Positions 19,229-26,793 of a stretch of 64,000 bases of DNA are shown here, one piece after another. Made by a program: the position numbers and the translations under genes. Numbering within the stretch: the stretch's first letter is position 1; each line of letters opens with the position of its first letter. Under the pieces are notes generated by a model. It was not told where the DNA came from. It ran no database searches and saw nothing but the letters and a program-made list of their open reading frames with translations. Source of the stretch: Dyadobacter koreensis (lineage in GTDB: Bacteria; Bacteroidota; Bacteroidia; Cytophagales; Spirosomataceae); assembly GCF_900108855.1 (NCBI RefSeq), contig NZ_FNXY01000001.1, positions 930,001-994,000 of the forward strand, written 5' to 3'.

Positions 19229-20425
19229 TTAGATTGCTTTGAAAAAACGATATCCTAATTGAAAAGGAGTTATATCAAATTCAGAATGCCCGTCCAGAGC
19301 AAGTTGCGTAAGTATTTGCCCTAAAAAGGGAGTAAACTTTGCCGCCCACCCAGTTGCGTAAACGACAATGTTCTTATGATTTGGCACATAGGATGGTGCG
19401 AAATCGATCAATAACTCCTTATTGGCAATTTTGCTGAGTGCAATAAGACAGGTCGAAGTAAAATGCGGAACAGGATCCAATCCGGTCATATGGTTTTTTA
19501 TCCATTCGGAAGTATAGGCCAGCTCCTGCGGATTAGCCACCAATGTTCGCTCTGCCGGATCGGACAATGGGTTAATAACAAAATCAGGCGCCACCCGAAT
19601 GTATTCCGGATGATCCCAAATTACGCCGGGAAATCCATAGAATTGATTCCCATTTTCTCCCACTGCATTTTGAAAAACAAACCAGGTCGGATACTGAATC
19701 TTTGGATCTGTTTTTTTAAAATAGGCAGATGACATATTCCAGTAGGTTGCTTCGATTTTAAAATTCAAGAGATTTACAACGTTATCAACAAACGGACCGG
19801 GAGCGATGATTAGCTTTTCACAGATAAACGATTCCTCCGGGGTAATCACTTCGAATAATTTTCCTGCCTGCCGGATTTCCGTCACTGGTGATTTTTCCCT
19901 TAAAGTTACGCAGCGGCTTTGCACAGCTGCCTCGTATAAAGTTTCAATCGTAGCTTTAAAATCAATACTGGCACCGTCTGCCTGAAACAAACCGGTGTAG
20001 GTATCCGGCAGATTTTTGAAATGATATTGCTCTTCTATTTCCCGGGAAGTAAGCGTCGTATACGGAATATTCTGTGATTTGAGTGCCTGCTCAGCCTCCG
20101 CGATATTGCCTTCCGTGGAATGAACCGAAGGGTCGCCAAACCAAAGCGTACCAACTTTATCAAGTAGTTTTCGTGACGTCCGGCTTTGCAGCTCATCCCA
20201 GAAAGGCTGCGCGTCCATAGCCATTTTCACCATATAATCTTCCGGATAAGGAATACGATACTGCCTCGAAACACCTGCTGAACTGCCCAACTGATTTTTA
20301 AAATTATACTGTTCAAGCACCAGCGTTTTACATCCTCTTTTTTCCAAGTGATATGCCGAAGCAAGTCCGATTGCCCCGCCCCCAATTACGATCACCTCAA
20401 AATGATTATCTTTTTCTTCAGTCAT
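19229..20425 (-). CDS. Sarcosine/N-methyltryptophan oxidase-like FAD oxidoreductase
   Basis: 398 aa, the size of monomeric sarcosine oxidase and SolA. FAD motif VIGGGAIGLASAYHLEKRG near the N-terminus, then QYRIPYPEDYMVKMA and the GLFQADGASIDFKATIE segment typical of the DAO family. C326 in TSTCLIALSK is at the position where this family links its flavin covalently. The late VVYATGWAAKFTPFLG motif matches the family's G-W-AG-HGFK region, but with K-F in place of the usual HGFK, suggesting a changed substrate. Confidence 0.85.
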   Translation of the reverse strand: MTEEKDNHFEVIVIGGGAIGLASAYHLEKRGCKTLVLEQYNFKNQLGSSAGVSRQYRIPYPEDYMVKMAMDAQPFWDELQSRTSRKLLDKVGTLWFGDPSVHSTEGNIAEAEQALKSQNIPYTTLTSREIEEQYHFKNLPDTYTGLFQADGASIDFKATIETLYEAAVQSRCVTLREKSPVTEIRQAGKLFEVITPEESFICEKLIIAPGPFVDNVVNLLNFKIEATYWNMSSAYFKKTDPKIQYPTWFVFQNAVGENGNQFYGFPGVIWDHPEYIRVAPDFVINPLSDPAERTLVANPQELAYTSEWIKNHMTGLDPVPHFTSTCLIALSKIANKELLIDFAPSYVPNHKNIVVYATGWAAKFTPFLGQILTQLALDGHSEFDITPFQLGYRFFKAI

Positions 20426-20523
20426 AATTTTGTCTTTAGGAAGATTATATTCAAGTCCAAAAAATATGAGCAGCCGGTAACAAACTGAAAATTATGGCCG
20501 GAAAAACATCCGGCCACCGACTG

Positions 20524-21366
20524 TTATTGTTTGATCATTGTATTGATATTGACATGCGGCCACTGAATAAGCTTCGAAGCGTCCTGGAACCGGGGGATAA
20601 ATTCAATCATAATCATCTGTGAATATTGCAATTGCAAAAACGTACTTCCCGTTGTCGGATTTTCTACGGTTTCAATCCAGAAAGTAGCTTCAAAACTTGT
20701 CGTATTGGCATTTTTAGTAATAAAAGGAATGTTCGAAATTCCGCCTTGATTCGCCGTATTGACAGTTATATTGGTAGAAGAAAGAATCTTTTGCACACTA
20801 ATCGCTTCTAAAAGCGTTGCATTCGGATTAGTCTTGTTAAACCCGGAAATAGGAATCAAATATGGGTCGGTGTAACCAAGCGGCATGCCGGGTCCGGTTA
20901 TTGGCAATGTGCTGATTACCGGAATCGCCGGAGCGCCAGAGGTAACCGAAGCATTGCCCAGAGCAAGTAAAGAATCGCCATGGGGAACAGACGATTGCCG
21001 GCATATACCAAATTCGCTCGGACAATCCTGTAACAATAACCAGGTCCCGTTTTCTGCATGCAGCAAACTGCCATCCAGATTGCTGTGTATACTTAAATTG
21101 TAAAGTAATGTCGGTATCTGTTGAATCGTGTCTGTCCCGCGATTAGGTGTAGGAGTGCTCAGGGGTAAAATTGTCAGCGTTTCGGTATAAGGTTGTACCA
21201 ATAAAACAAAGCCGCCTTTCTGGTTTGGGACCGCCACCAGATTCCACCCTTTATTTCCCACCCATGTTCCGATCAGATCGGTGAGCGGGCCAAACATCGA
21301 TGTAGTTTCCGAAACCATGCCGCCCAGCCTTGTGGTCTGCACAGTATTTGTTGTCACTTTAAGCAT
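20524..21366 (-). CDS. Nitrobindin/calycin-like protein of unknown function
   Basis: 280 aa without signal peptide. The segment FGPLTDLIGTWVGNKGWNL is very like the entry strand of nitrobindin/FABP-like heme- or ligand-binding barrels (PLxxLIGTWxGxG), and the end (FQDASKLIQWPHVNINTM) is conserved-looking. The remainder is beta-rich with many T, N and P residues. It is the first gene of the unit holding the two FAD oxidases, 98 nt upstream of the SolA-like gene. A role in handling peroxide or a lipophilic substrate is speculation. Confidence 0.55.
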   Translation of the reverse strand: MLKVTTNTVQTTRLGGMVSETTSMFGPLTDLIGTWVGNKGWNLVAVPNQKGGFVLLVQPYTETLTILPLSTPTPNRGTDTIQQIPTLLYNLSIHSNLDGSLLHAENGTWLLLQDCPSEFGICRQSSVPHGDSLLALGNASVTSGAPAIPVISTLPITGPGMPLGYTDPYLIPISGFNKTNPNATLLEAISVQKILSSTNITVNTANQGGISNIPFITKNANTTSFEATFWIETVENPTTGSTFLQLQYSQMIMIEFIPRFQDASKLIQWPHVNINTMIKQ

Positions 21367-21525
21367 TGGGATTACGTTTTATGGTGAGATAATTGTGTTT
21401 TTGATTTAAAAAATAAAATATAGCGGCGCCCTAAGAGAGTCATTTCCATCAGGCAGGTAATTGATTCTCAAAGCATAGTGATAGCAAGGCGCAACATGCG
21501 CAGATGCAGGATGGACTGGAAAACA

Positions 21526-21570
21526 AAATATTACTCGTGAAAGGCGGGGAGGAATGCCGGAGTAATATTT
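21526..21570. repeat. Perfect 11-bp inverted repeat upstream of the nitrobindin-like gene
   Basis: AAATATTACTC (21526-21536) and GAGTAATATTT (21560-21570) flank 23 nt of GC-richer sequence. The location, 160-200 nt upstream of the start codon, fits a leader hairpin or operator. Confidence 0.45.
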
Positions 21571-21602
21571 CTAATTTTGTTATTGAAATGACGAGCAATC
21601 AA

Positions 21603-21643
21603 TGTCATATTTATTTGTCTTGTCAATTCAAATAAATATGACA
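21603..21643. promoter_or_regulatory. Perfect 15-bp palindrome upstream of the oxidase unit
   Basis: TGTCATATTTATTTG and CAAATAAATATGACA flank 11 nt (TCTTGTCAATT). Being AT-rich without a U-tract and lying upstream of the 21366 start, it looks like a binding site for a dimeric regulator rather than a terminator. Confidence 0.5.
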
Positions 21644-21742
21644 CAATGTAGAAATAAAAGCACAATTCCGGATATTCTGTATCATTTAAATGGAGCAGAA
21701 ATTATTTAACGGTTAAAGATCTGACTCTGTAAACCGTCCGGT

Positions 21743-21797
21743 AAAAAAAACTCCGGCAGTTTTGGATGAGATATGGGCTCATTACCAAAATTGCCGG
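21743..21797 (-). terminator. Strong intrinsic terminator after the iduronate-sulfatase-like gene
   Basis: On the minus strand CCGGCA-UUUUGG pairs with CCAAAA-UGCCGG and continues with AUGAG/CUCAU after a 2-nt bulge. Eight T follow (21743-21750). It lies about 60 nt after the sulfatase stop. Confidence 0.85.
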
Positions 21798-21859
21798 CGT
21801 TATTTATTTAACAAATAATAGTGAGGACATAAAGTCATAACGGCATCTATTTGCAAAGG

Positions 21860-23289
21860 CTATTGTATAGCCAACCCCTTTCTCAGCAATAAAGCCAGCT
21901 CCTTCACAGTTTTGCTATGGCCATTATCCCTCGCAAGGTTTTTAAATTCATCCGGGTCTGTCTGATGGTCATAAAGTTCGACACCCGCTCTGCCTTCATC
22001 CCATTCGGTATATCTAAAACGTTCGGTTCTTACTGAACGACCAAAAATTTTGTCTCGGCGAACTTGTGTATAAGCCGGTCTGTCCCAGGCAGCAGCCGGA
22101 TTTTTAAGCAACGGCGTCAGACTTTTTCCCTGTAATTGCTGATGTGGGTCCAGCCCGGTAAGCTCCGCAAGCGTCGGATAAATATCAATTAACTCGACTG
22201 TCCGTCCTGATGCTTTTCCTTTGAGGCCTCCCGGAACAGAAATTATAAGCGGTACACGGGCAGAATTTTCAAATAAACTTTGTTTCATCCACTGACCATG
22301 CTGACCGACGTTATACCCATGATCGCTCCAAAAAACAATGATCGTATTATCCGCAAGTTTCAGCCTGTCTAAAGCGTCCAGCAACTTTCCAACCTGTGCA
22401 TCCATGAAGGAAATGGTTGCATAATAGGCTCGCTGCGCTTCTCTGCGTTCCGGTTCGGTCAGGCCCCAGTGTGAAGGTTTGGTAAATAAAGCAGCTTCCG
22501 GGACATCGTCAAGATCGTTTTCAATTTCTCTTGGAAGCGGAATTTTGTCCAGAAGGTATTGGTCAAAATATTTCTTGGGAGCAACATATGGAGAATGTGG
22601 CCGGAAAAAACCAATAGCGAGAAAGAATGGCTCGTTTTTCTTTTCTTCCATCAATTTTATTGCTTCGTTAGCGATAAGTCCGTCCGTATGTTCGTCATCG
22701 GTTCCATCAGTTGCCAGGTATGCTAACGCGCTGCCCAGGTGCCTGCCGGGCGTCAGATTTTTTACCTGGGATTCTTCCGCCTTATCACGTCCTTTTGGAT
22801 TTTTTTAAAATTCCATGAAGCCGGATCATCCAACCCATCCGTTCCAATTTGGGCTGGAACACCATAATGAAAAATTTTGCCAACCCGAGCACTATAATAA
22901 TTATTATTTTTGAATAGCTGAGGCAATGTTACAATATCAGGAAGTGTCTGACGGAAATGTGTCTGAAGTTCATAAATTTTAGTCACATCCGGACGTTGCC
23001 CTGTCAGCAAAGACGACCGGCTCGGGCTACAAAGCGGAAACTGTGTGTAAGCCCGGTCGAAACGTACGCCACGTTGGGCAAGGCGATCAATATTTGGCGT
23101 TTTAACAAAGGCATTTCCGAAAGCACCGATGTCGTTGTTGAGGTCGTCTGCTGCTATGAACAGGACATTATATTTTTTCGATTTACCCTGCTGTCTTGCA
23201 TGCGTAGTCTCCTGGGAATATCCGGGATAGGAAATTAATAGTCCCGCTACCAAAATAGACCGGGAAACATTACTTACAAGTTTTATCAT
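21860..23289 (-). pseudogene. Iduronate-2-sulfatase-like sulfatase split by a -1 frameshift at an A7 run
   Basis: The frame from 23289 encodes a signal peptide, metal ligands IAADDL and the formylglycine motif CSPSR (C87), then stops at 22762. The second half (HSPYVAPKKYF, YNVGQHGQWMKQSLFENSARVPL, C-terminal DHQTDPDEFKNL) continues in another frame to 21860. The two frames join without loss at TTTTAAAAAAATCC (minus strand; 22797-22810): one extra A, or a -1 slip, gives ...[16 protein letters not shown] and a 476-aa protein of normal family length. This is a sequencing error, a recent mutation, or slippage-controlled expression. All other residues look intact, so decay would be very recent. 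Confidence 0.8.
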
Positions 23290-23329
23290 ATTTCAGTTTA
23301 AAAAGTATTGACAGTTCTGATTTTTATGC

Positions 23330-23381
23330 AAAAAAAAGACCTAACCTGTGAAGCATATACGCAACAAAACAGATTAGGCCT
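23330..23381 (-). terminator. Intrinsic terminator after the binding-protein gene
   Basis: On the minus strand CCTAATCTGT pairs with ACAGGTTAGG (one G-U) and is followed by eight T at 23330-23337. It separates the periplasmic binding protein (stop 23402) from the split sulfatase (start 23289). Confidence 0.75.
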
Positions 23382-23401
23382 GACATTATCAATTTCACCA
23401 A

Positions 23402-24334
23402 TTATTTGACAGCTGAGAATCGCTCCAATTTTTCTTTTTCAGTCTGCAGGCGTTTTGCTTCCGGTTTTAAATAACCGAACTGATGCAGATCTTCTTCCGA
23501 GTGCGAGGCTACCCAGAGCAGAAACTTCTTGGCTTCGGGATTACTGTTATTTTTCGCAATTGAAAAATGAACATACTCTACCGGCACGTTTTTAACTTTT
23601 TCCGATTCAAGTTTTTCCAGTAGTTGATCCAGATTATCGATCGATTTTTCTTCCTTTGAAACCTTTCCGTTTCCGTCCAGATCGACCGGAATTATGGTTA
23701 AACCATCAGTAGCTTTACGCGTTGTGAGATCGTAAGCAAGTCCGGGTACTGTATAAGTGATTCCGGTGTCATCTTTCAAAAGTGCCTTGATCAAATGTTC
23801 GTCAGCACCTGCTATGGTTTTCCCTTTGATCTGCTGCTGCTCGTATCCAAAATATTTTGCGAACGTCAAGGGAGCGCCAGCCTTTTGCAAGCGTGTATAA
23901 ACAGTAAAAGGAGTGGTTATTGATTTATCTTTTTCAGCATAAATGTCATGGAAGAAAACTTGCTTATATGTCTTTTCAACTAAACCCTTTTCACTGAATT
24001 CTCTGGCAAACTGTGAACCTGAATTCGCCACAGGCAAAAGTGCATAACGACCAATGGAAACATATTCCCGGGTGTCCTTTACTTCTTTTTCCTGATCATA
24101 TGCTTCTATCAATAAATCATATTTTTCAGGATCTGTAATTGTTCTGGTTTCGATGACAATCTGTGCCTTTGGATTTTCCGCAGTGTATTGTTTAATCCAT
24201 TTATCCACCAAAGGGTAAGCAAAACGAACGCCTGTAATAACTACTCTGTTTTGAGCTGCATCCTGGGCAAAAATCGGTGCCTCAGCGGCAAGCGCTAAAC
24301 CTGTTGCAAAAATCAGTGATTTAAATATCTTCAT
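23402..24334 (-). CDS. Periplasmic substrate-binding protein (PBP type 2) of the sulfur island
   Basis: 310 aa with signal peptide (LIFATGLALAAEAPIFAQ). The start VVITGVRFAYPLVDKWIKQY and the pattern of a type 2 periplasmic binding protein (PstS/ModA-like) fit, with SIGRYALLPVANSGS and ITTPFTVYTRL strands. An EF-hand-like loop is inserted (VDLDGNGKVSKEE, about residue 225). No ABC permease or ATPase gene is adjacent, which is common for Bacteroidota members that work with TonB systems. It is the first full gene after promoter A and its cysteine leader, so an oxyanion such as sulfate or an organosulfur ligand is the best guess. Confidence 0.75.
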   Translation of the reverse strand: MKIFKSLIFATGLALAAEAPIFAQDAAQNRVVITGVRFAYPLVDKWIKQYTAENPKAQIVIETRTITDPEKYDLLIEAYDQEKEVKDTREYVSIGRYALLPVANSGSQFAREFSEKGLVEKTYKQVFFHDIYAEKDKSITTPFTVYTRLQKAGAPLTFAKYFGYEQQQIKGKTIAGADEHLIKALLKDDTGITYTVPGLAYDLTTRKATDGLTIIPVDLDGNGKVSKEEKSIDNLDQLLEKLESEKVKNVPVEYVHFSIAKNNSNPEAKKFLLWVASHSEEDLHQFGYLKPEAKRLQTEKEKLERFSAVK

Positions 24335-24454
24335 GATGTTAAAAGGAATTATACAGTTTGAGCATGATCTGTCCTTAGCCTGAAATAAAACAAGCCAGCA
24401 GAATGAATGAGGTGTAAATATTAAAATCAGAAATCGAATGTCGAATTGTGAGTA

Positions 24455-24547
24455 TCAACAACAACAAATCAAAAAGGAAGAAAAGAAAGGTCTTGCCACC
24501 CAGGATGCAGCTTCAGGCTGCCCAGAAATTACATTCATCGTTTTCAT
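24455..24547 (-). CDS. Cysteine leader peptide A (30 aa, ends ICCC)
   Basis: ATG at 24547, stop at 24455. The peptide begins MKTMNVISGQPEAASW and ends SFLICCC-stop, with three consecutive TGT codons before the stop. It starts 57 nt downstream of operator A and precedes the binding-protein gene by 120 nt. Homologous position and cysteine-rich ends recur at three other promoters in this window, which is the main support. The peptide is unlike a secreted or membrane protein, so translation itself is probably the function. Confidence 0.6.
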   Translation of the reverse strand: MKTMNVISGQPEAASWVARPFFSSFLICCC

Positions 24548-24603
24548 AAAATAAGACGAAATTTTTAATTGTTTTTCCAGTGGTGGTTAAAGGAAAAACA
24601 ATA

Positions 24604-24652
24604 GCCTATTAAATTGATAGACAAAGTAAGTTTAATAAAAATTTAAAACCAA
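24604..24652 (-). promoter_or_regulatory. Sulfur-island promoter A with operator
   Basis: On the minus strand: TTGG (24649-24652), 20-nt spacer, TACTTTG (24622-24628), and palindrome GTCTAT-CAATTTA-ATAGGC (24604-24622) starting on the last G of the -7 box; one arm base differs from the perfect ATAGAC. The architecture is identical to promoters B, C and D. It drives leader A and the binding protein. Confidence 0.75.
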
Positions 24653-24822
24653 ATGATTTTTGAGTTATTTAGATCAAATCATTTTTGTTTACAGATGTAT
24701 CATGTAAAACGGGCTATATTGTTTTTAAACAGAGTAGACAAATTTAAAAAACTCTTCGTTTTAGGATCACAAAACAATCGTTCAACTGACTGCTCGCGGA
24801 GCTGACTTGCCATGTTTATTGT
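24653..24822. other. Intergenic stretch before promoter A, nothing recognised
   Basis: AT-rich sequence between the end of the rhodanese/thioredoxin gene and promoter A. No ORF, strong hairpin or repeat was found here. Confidence 0.4.
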
Positions 24823-25545
24823 TTACAGAGTTTGTCCTGCCAGAATTCTTTCGATTTCCGCCTTGGAAGCACTTCCGGTTTTTTTCCAGATCACTTCGTT
24901 GTTTTTATAAATTAACAACGTCGGCAATCCAATTACACCAAGCTCTTTCACAAGATTTTTATTTTCATACGCTTCAATATTGATCACCTTTAACACACTT
25001 GCATGCTCCGTTTTGAGCGAATCGATTGTCGGTTCCAGCTTCTTGCATCCGGGGCAATATTTGGACCCAAAATCAACGAGAACCAGTTTGTTGCTTTTTA
25101 GCGAAGCAACATATTCATCTTTTGACAACCCAGGCCCTACTGTCGAAATTACCGGTCTGCCTGATCCGATCCATTTGCTTAATCCGCCTGGAATTTCTGT
25201 CACATCTTTGAACCCGCTGTTTCTTAAATCTTTTGCCAAAACGCCGCTGCGACCATTTCCTATGGAATAAATAAAAACCGGTTTATCCTTATTAAGTTTT
25301 GCACTTTGTTTTTCGAAATCGCCTTTGTTTTCAATATTAAAACTTATCGCTCCTTCCAGATGATTTTGCTTGTATTCTTCAGGAAGCCGGGCGTCAAGAA
25401 TCTGGGCTTCTTTGCCAGCTGCCTTGAGTTTTGCTTCAAATTCTTCGAATGTGTATAAATTTCTTTTTTGTGTTGTCTGAGCAAAGGCAATGGAGCTCAG
25501 AAGCAGAGCGAAAAAGAATAATCCGGATCGTCTAAGATTTTTCAT
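24823..25545 (-). CDS. Periplasmic fusion of a degenerate rhodanese domain and a thioredoxin domain
   Basis: 240 aa with signal peptide (LFFFALLLSSIAFAQ). Rhodanese-like domain at ~30-130 (ILDARLPEEYKQNHLEGAI, GFKDVTEIPGGLSKWIGSGRPV). The catalytic loop reads YSIGNGRSG, so the usual active Cys is Ser and sulfurtransfer is unlikely. The thioredoxin domain at ~135-240 has an intact CPGC site (KYCPGCKKLEP) and the cis-proline in IGLPTLL. A thiol-disulfide role in the periplasm, perhaps for sulfatase or leader-controlled sulfur uptake proteins, fits its place behind promoter B and leader B. Confidence 0.88.
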   Translation of the reverse strand: MKNLRRSGLFFFALLLSSIAFAQTTQKRNLYTFEEFEAKLKAAGKEAQILDARLPEEYKQNHLEGAISFNIENKGDFEKQSAKLNKDKPVFIYSIGNGRSGVLAKDLRNSGFKDVTEIPGGLSKWIGSGRPVISTVGPGLSKDEYVASLKSNKLVLVDFGSKYCPGCKKLEPTIDSLKTEHASVLKVINIEAYENKNLVKELGVIGLPTLLIYKNNEVIWKKTGSASKAEIERILAGQTL

Positions 25546-25563
25546 TTTAAAGTGTTTTGAAGT

Positions 25564-25668
25564 TTAAGTTTTGAATGCTGTTAATCTTATTTTCAACACA
25601 TAACAGTAACACTGCAATCTGCTATTGCGTAAGCGCTGATGTAATGAAAGTACAATGCATACCACCAT
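25564..25668 (-). CDS. Cysteine-containing leader peptide B (34 aa)
   Basis: ATG at 25668, stop at 25564, only 18 nt before the start codon of the rhodanese/thioredoxin gene. It begins MVVCIVLSLHQRLRNSRLQ and continues CYCYVLK, so cysteine codons alternate with tyrosine codons rather than forming a block. It starts about 100 nt from operator B, further than in the other three cases. An 11-codon ORF without cysteine starts earlier (25728). This is the weakest of the four leaders; the short distance to the next gene would allow translational coupling. Confidence 0.45.
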   Translation of the reverse strand: MVVCIVLSLHQRLRNSRLQCYCYVLKIRLTAFKT

Positions 25669-25766
25669 TCTTTTTGCAGAGAATGTTTTAAATCATACTT
25701 TAAGCTTCCACGATAATGTGAACAGCATGACGATATCCGTGCCGGTGGTTAGCTGAAATGAATATA

Positions 25767-25815
25767 GTCTATTTAAATTATAGACAAAGTAAAGTTATAG
25801 AATTCAGAATTCCAA
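25767..25815 (-). promoter_or_regulatory. Sulfur-island promoter B with operator
   Basis: Minus strand: TTGG (25812-25815), 20-nt spacer, TACTTTG (25785-25791), perfect palindrome GTCTAT-N7-ATAGAC (25767-25785). It sits directly after the end of the DUF1801 gene (25831) and reads into leader B and the rhodanese/thioredoxin gene. Confidence 0.8.
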
Positions 25816-25830
25816 GAGAATAAAAATCTG

Positions 25831-26244
25831 TCAATACTTTTCTTTAAGGAATTCAATGGAGTGGTTAACCATCTGTAACAGAATGGCGGTGTCGATATCT
25901 TCTATTTTTTTGACATAAATACAGCTTTTACCAGATTTATACTTCCCGAATTTTCGCAAAAAATCTTCTCTTTTTACAGGATCGGCGTCAAGATAAATAG
26001 AAATAGCATTAGCTCTCGCCGAAATTCCTGCGAGTGGAGCGTCACCCTGATGTCCACTGCCGTAGACATAATGATAACTCCCAAAACCGACAATACCTGT
26101 GCCCCACATTTTTGGTTCAAGCCCGGTTTCCTGATGGATTAAACTTATCATTTCCCTACAATCCCTACGCTTTTTTTCGTCCGGAATATTTTGCAGGTAT
26201 AGCTCGACACTGTTATTGGTTTCGGTGGTTTTATTTTTTGCCAT
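25831..26244 (-). CDS. DUF1801 (YdhG-like) protein
   Basis: 137 aa. The pattern VELYLQNIPDEKKRRDCREMI, MWGTGIVGFGSYHYVYGSGH and the end SGKSCIYVKKIEDID is that of the DUF1801 family, small cytoplasmic proteins of unknown action. It lies 21 nt downstream of the SRPBCC gene, and the two are often neighbours in Bacteroidota. Neither looks sulfur-related; they may be transcribed by read-through from the sulfatase operon or on their own. Confidence 0.88.
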   Translation of the reverse strand: MAKNKTTETNNSVELYLQNIPDEKKRRDCREMISLIHQETGLEPKMWGTGIVGFGSYHYVYGSGHQGDAPLAGISARANAISIYLDADPVKREDFLRKFGKYKSGKSCIYVKKIEDIDTAILLQMVNHSIEFLKEKY

Positions 26245-26265
26245 ACTTCTTCCAGTCAGTAATTG

Positions 26266-26736
26266 TCAGTTGCCATGTTTTATTACTTCTTTCGGAAATT
26301 TATCCGCAATCAGATTAAGATTTATTCCGTGCTCCAAAAAGGCCTTGGCACCATCCAAAACCGTTGTAAAGCCTCCGGTCAGATCGATGAGCATTTTTAA
26401 AAGGTTATCACCCGTTTCAGTAAATCCGTAATTCCTGAGGGTAACATACGTAGAGCCGCCTTCCAATGATCTGAACCCAAAATCAATCTTCGTTGGTGGT
26501 TCGTTCCATTCAACTGAAATTTTTTCCGCCGGAATAATCTCAATCACCTTGACGGTTGTAGAAACGTTATACATTTCCCACTCCCAGATTATTGTTTTCC
26601 CGACTGAAAGCTTTTCACTTCCCCTGGTAAACCAAAAATTTTTGGTGATGTCCGGATCAAGAAATGCATTAAAAACCTCCAATACTGGTTTTCTGATCAA
26701 CATCTGGGTTTCGACGAAGACACTGTTTTCTGCCAT
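26266..26736 (-). CDS. SRPBCC/AHSA1-domain protein
   Basis: 156 aa with the START-like fold of the Aha1/SRPBCC group: RKPVLEVFNAFLDPDITKNFW at the N-terminus, then IWEWEMYNVSTTVKVIEI and a C-terminal helix (GDNLLKMLIDLTGGFTTVLDGAKAF). These proteins bind hydrophobic ligands in a deep cavity; the ligand is unknown. It is 57 nt downstream of a sulfatase and just upstream of the DUF1801 gene. Confidence 0.85.
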   Translation of the reverse strand: MAENSVFVETQMLIRKPVLEVFNAFLDPDITKNFWFTRGSEKLSVGKTIIWEWEMYNVSTTVKVIEIIPAEKISVEWNEPPTKIDFGFRSLEGGSTYVTLRNYGFTETGDNLLKMLIDLTGGFTTVLDGAKAFLEHGINLNLIADKFPKEVIKHGN

Positions 26737-26793
26737 GATAAAGGTTTCAATTGGGGAGAAAAGTTAACGAATTTAATCCAAACTTAAAACAGA

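Noticed and set aside
21860..23289. Two separate sulfatase genes (22762-23289 and 21860-22654)
   Set aside because: Each has only half of the catalytic domain and they join perfectly after a one-base shift, so it is one interrupted gene.
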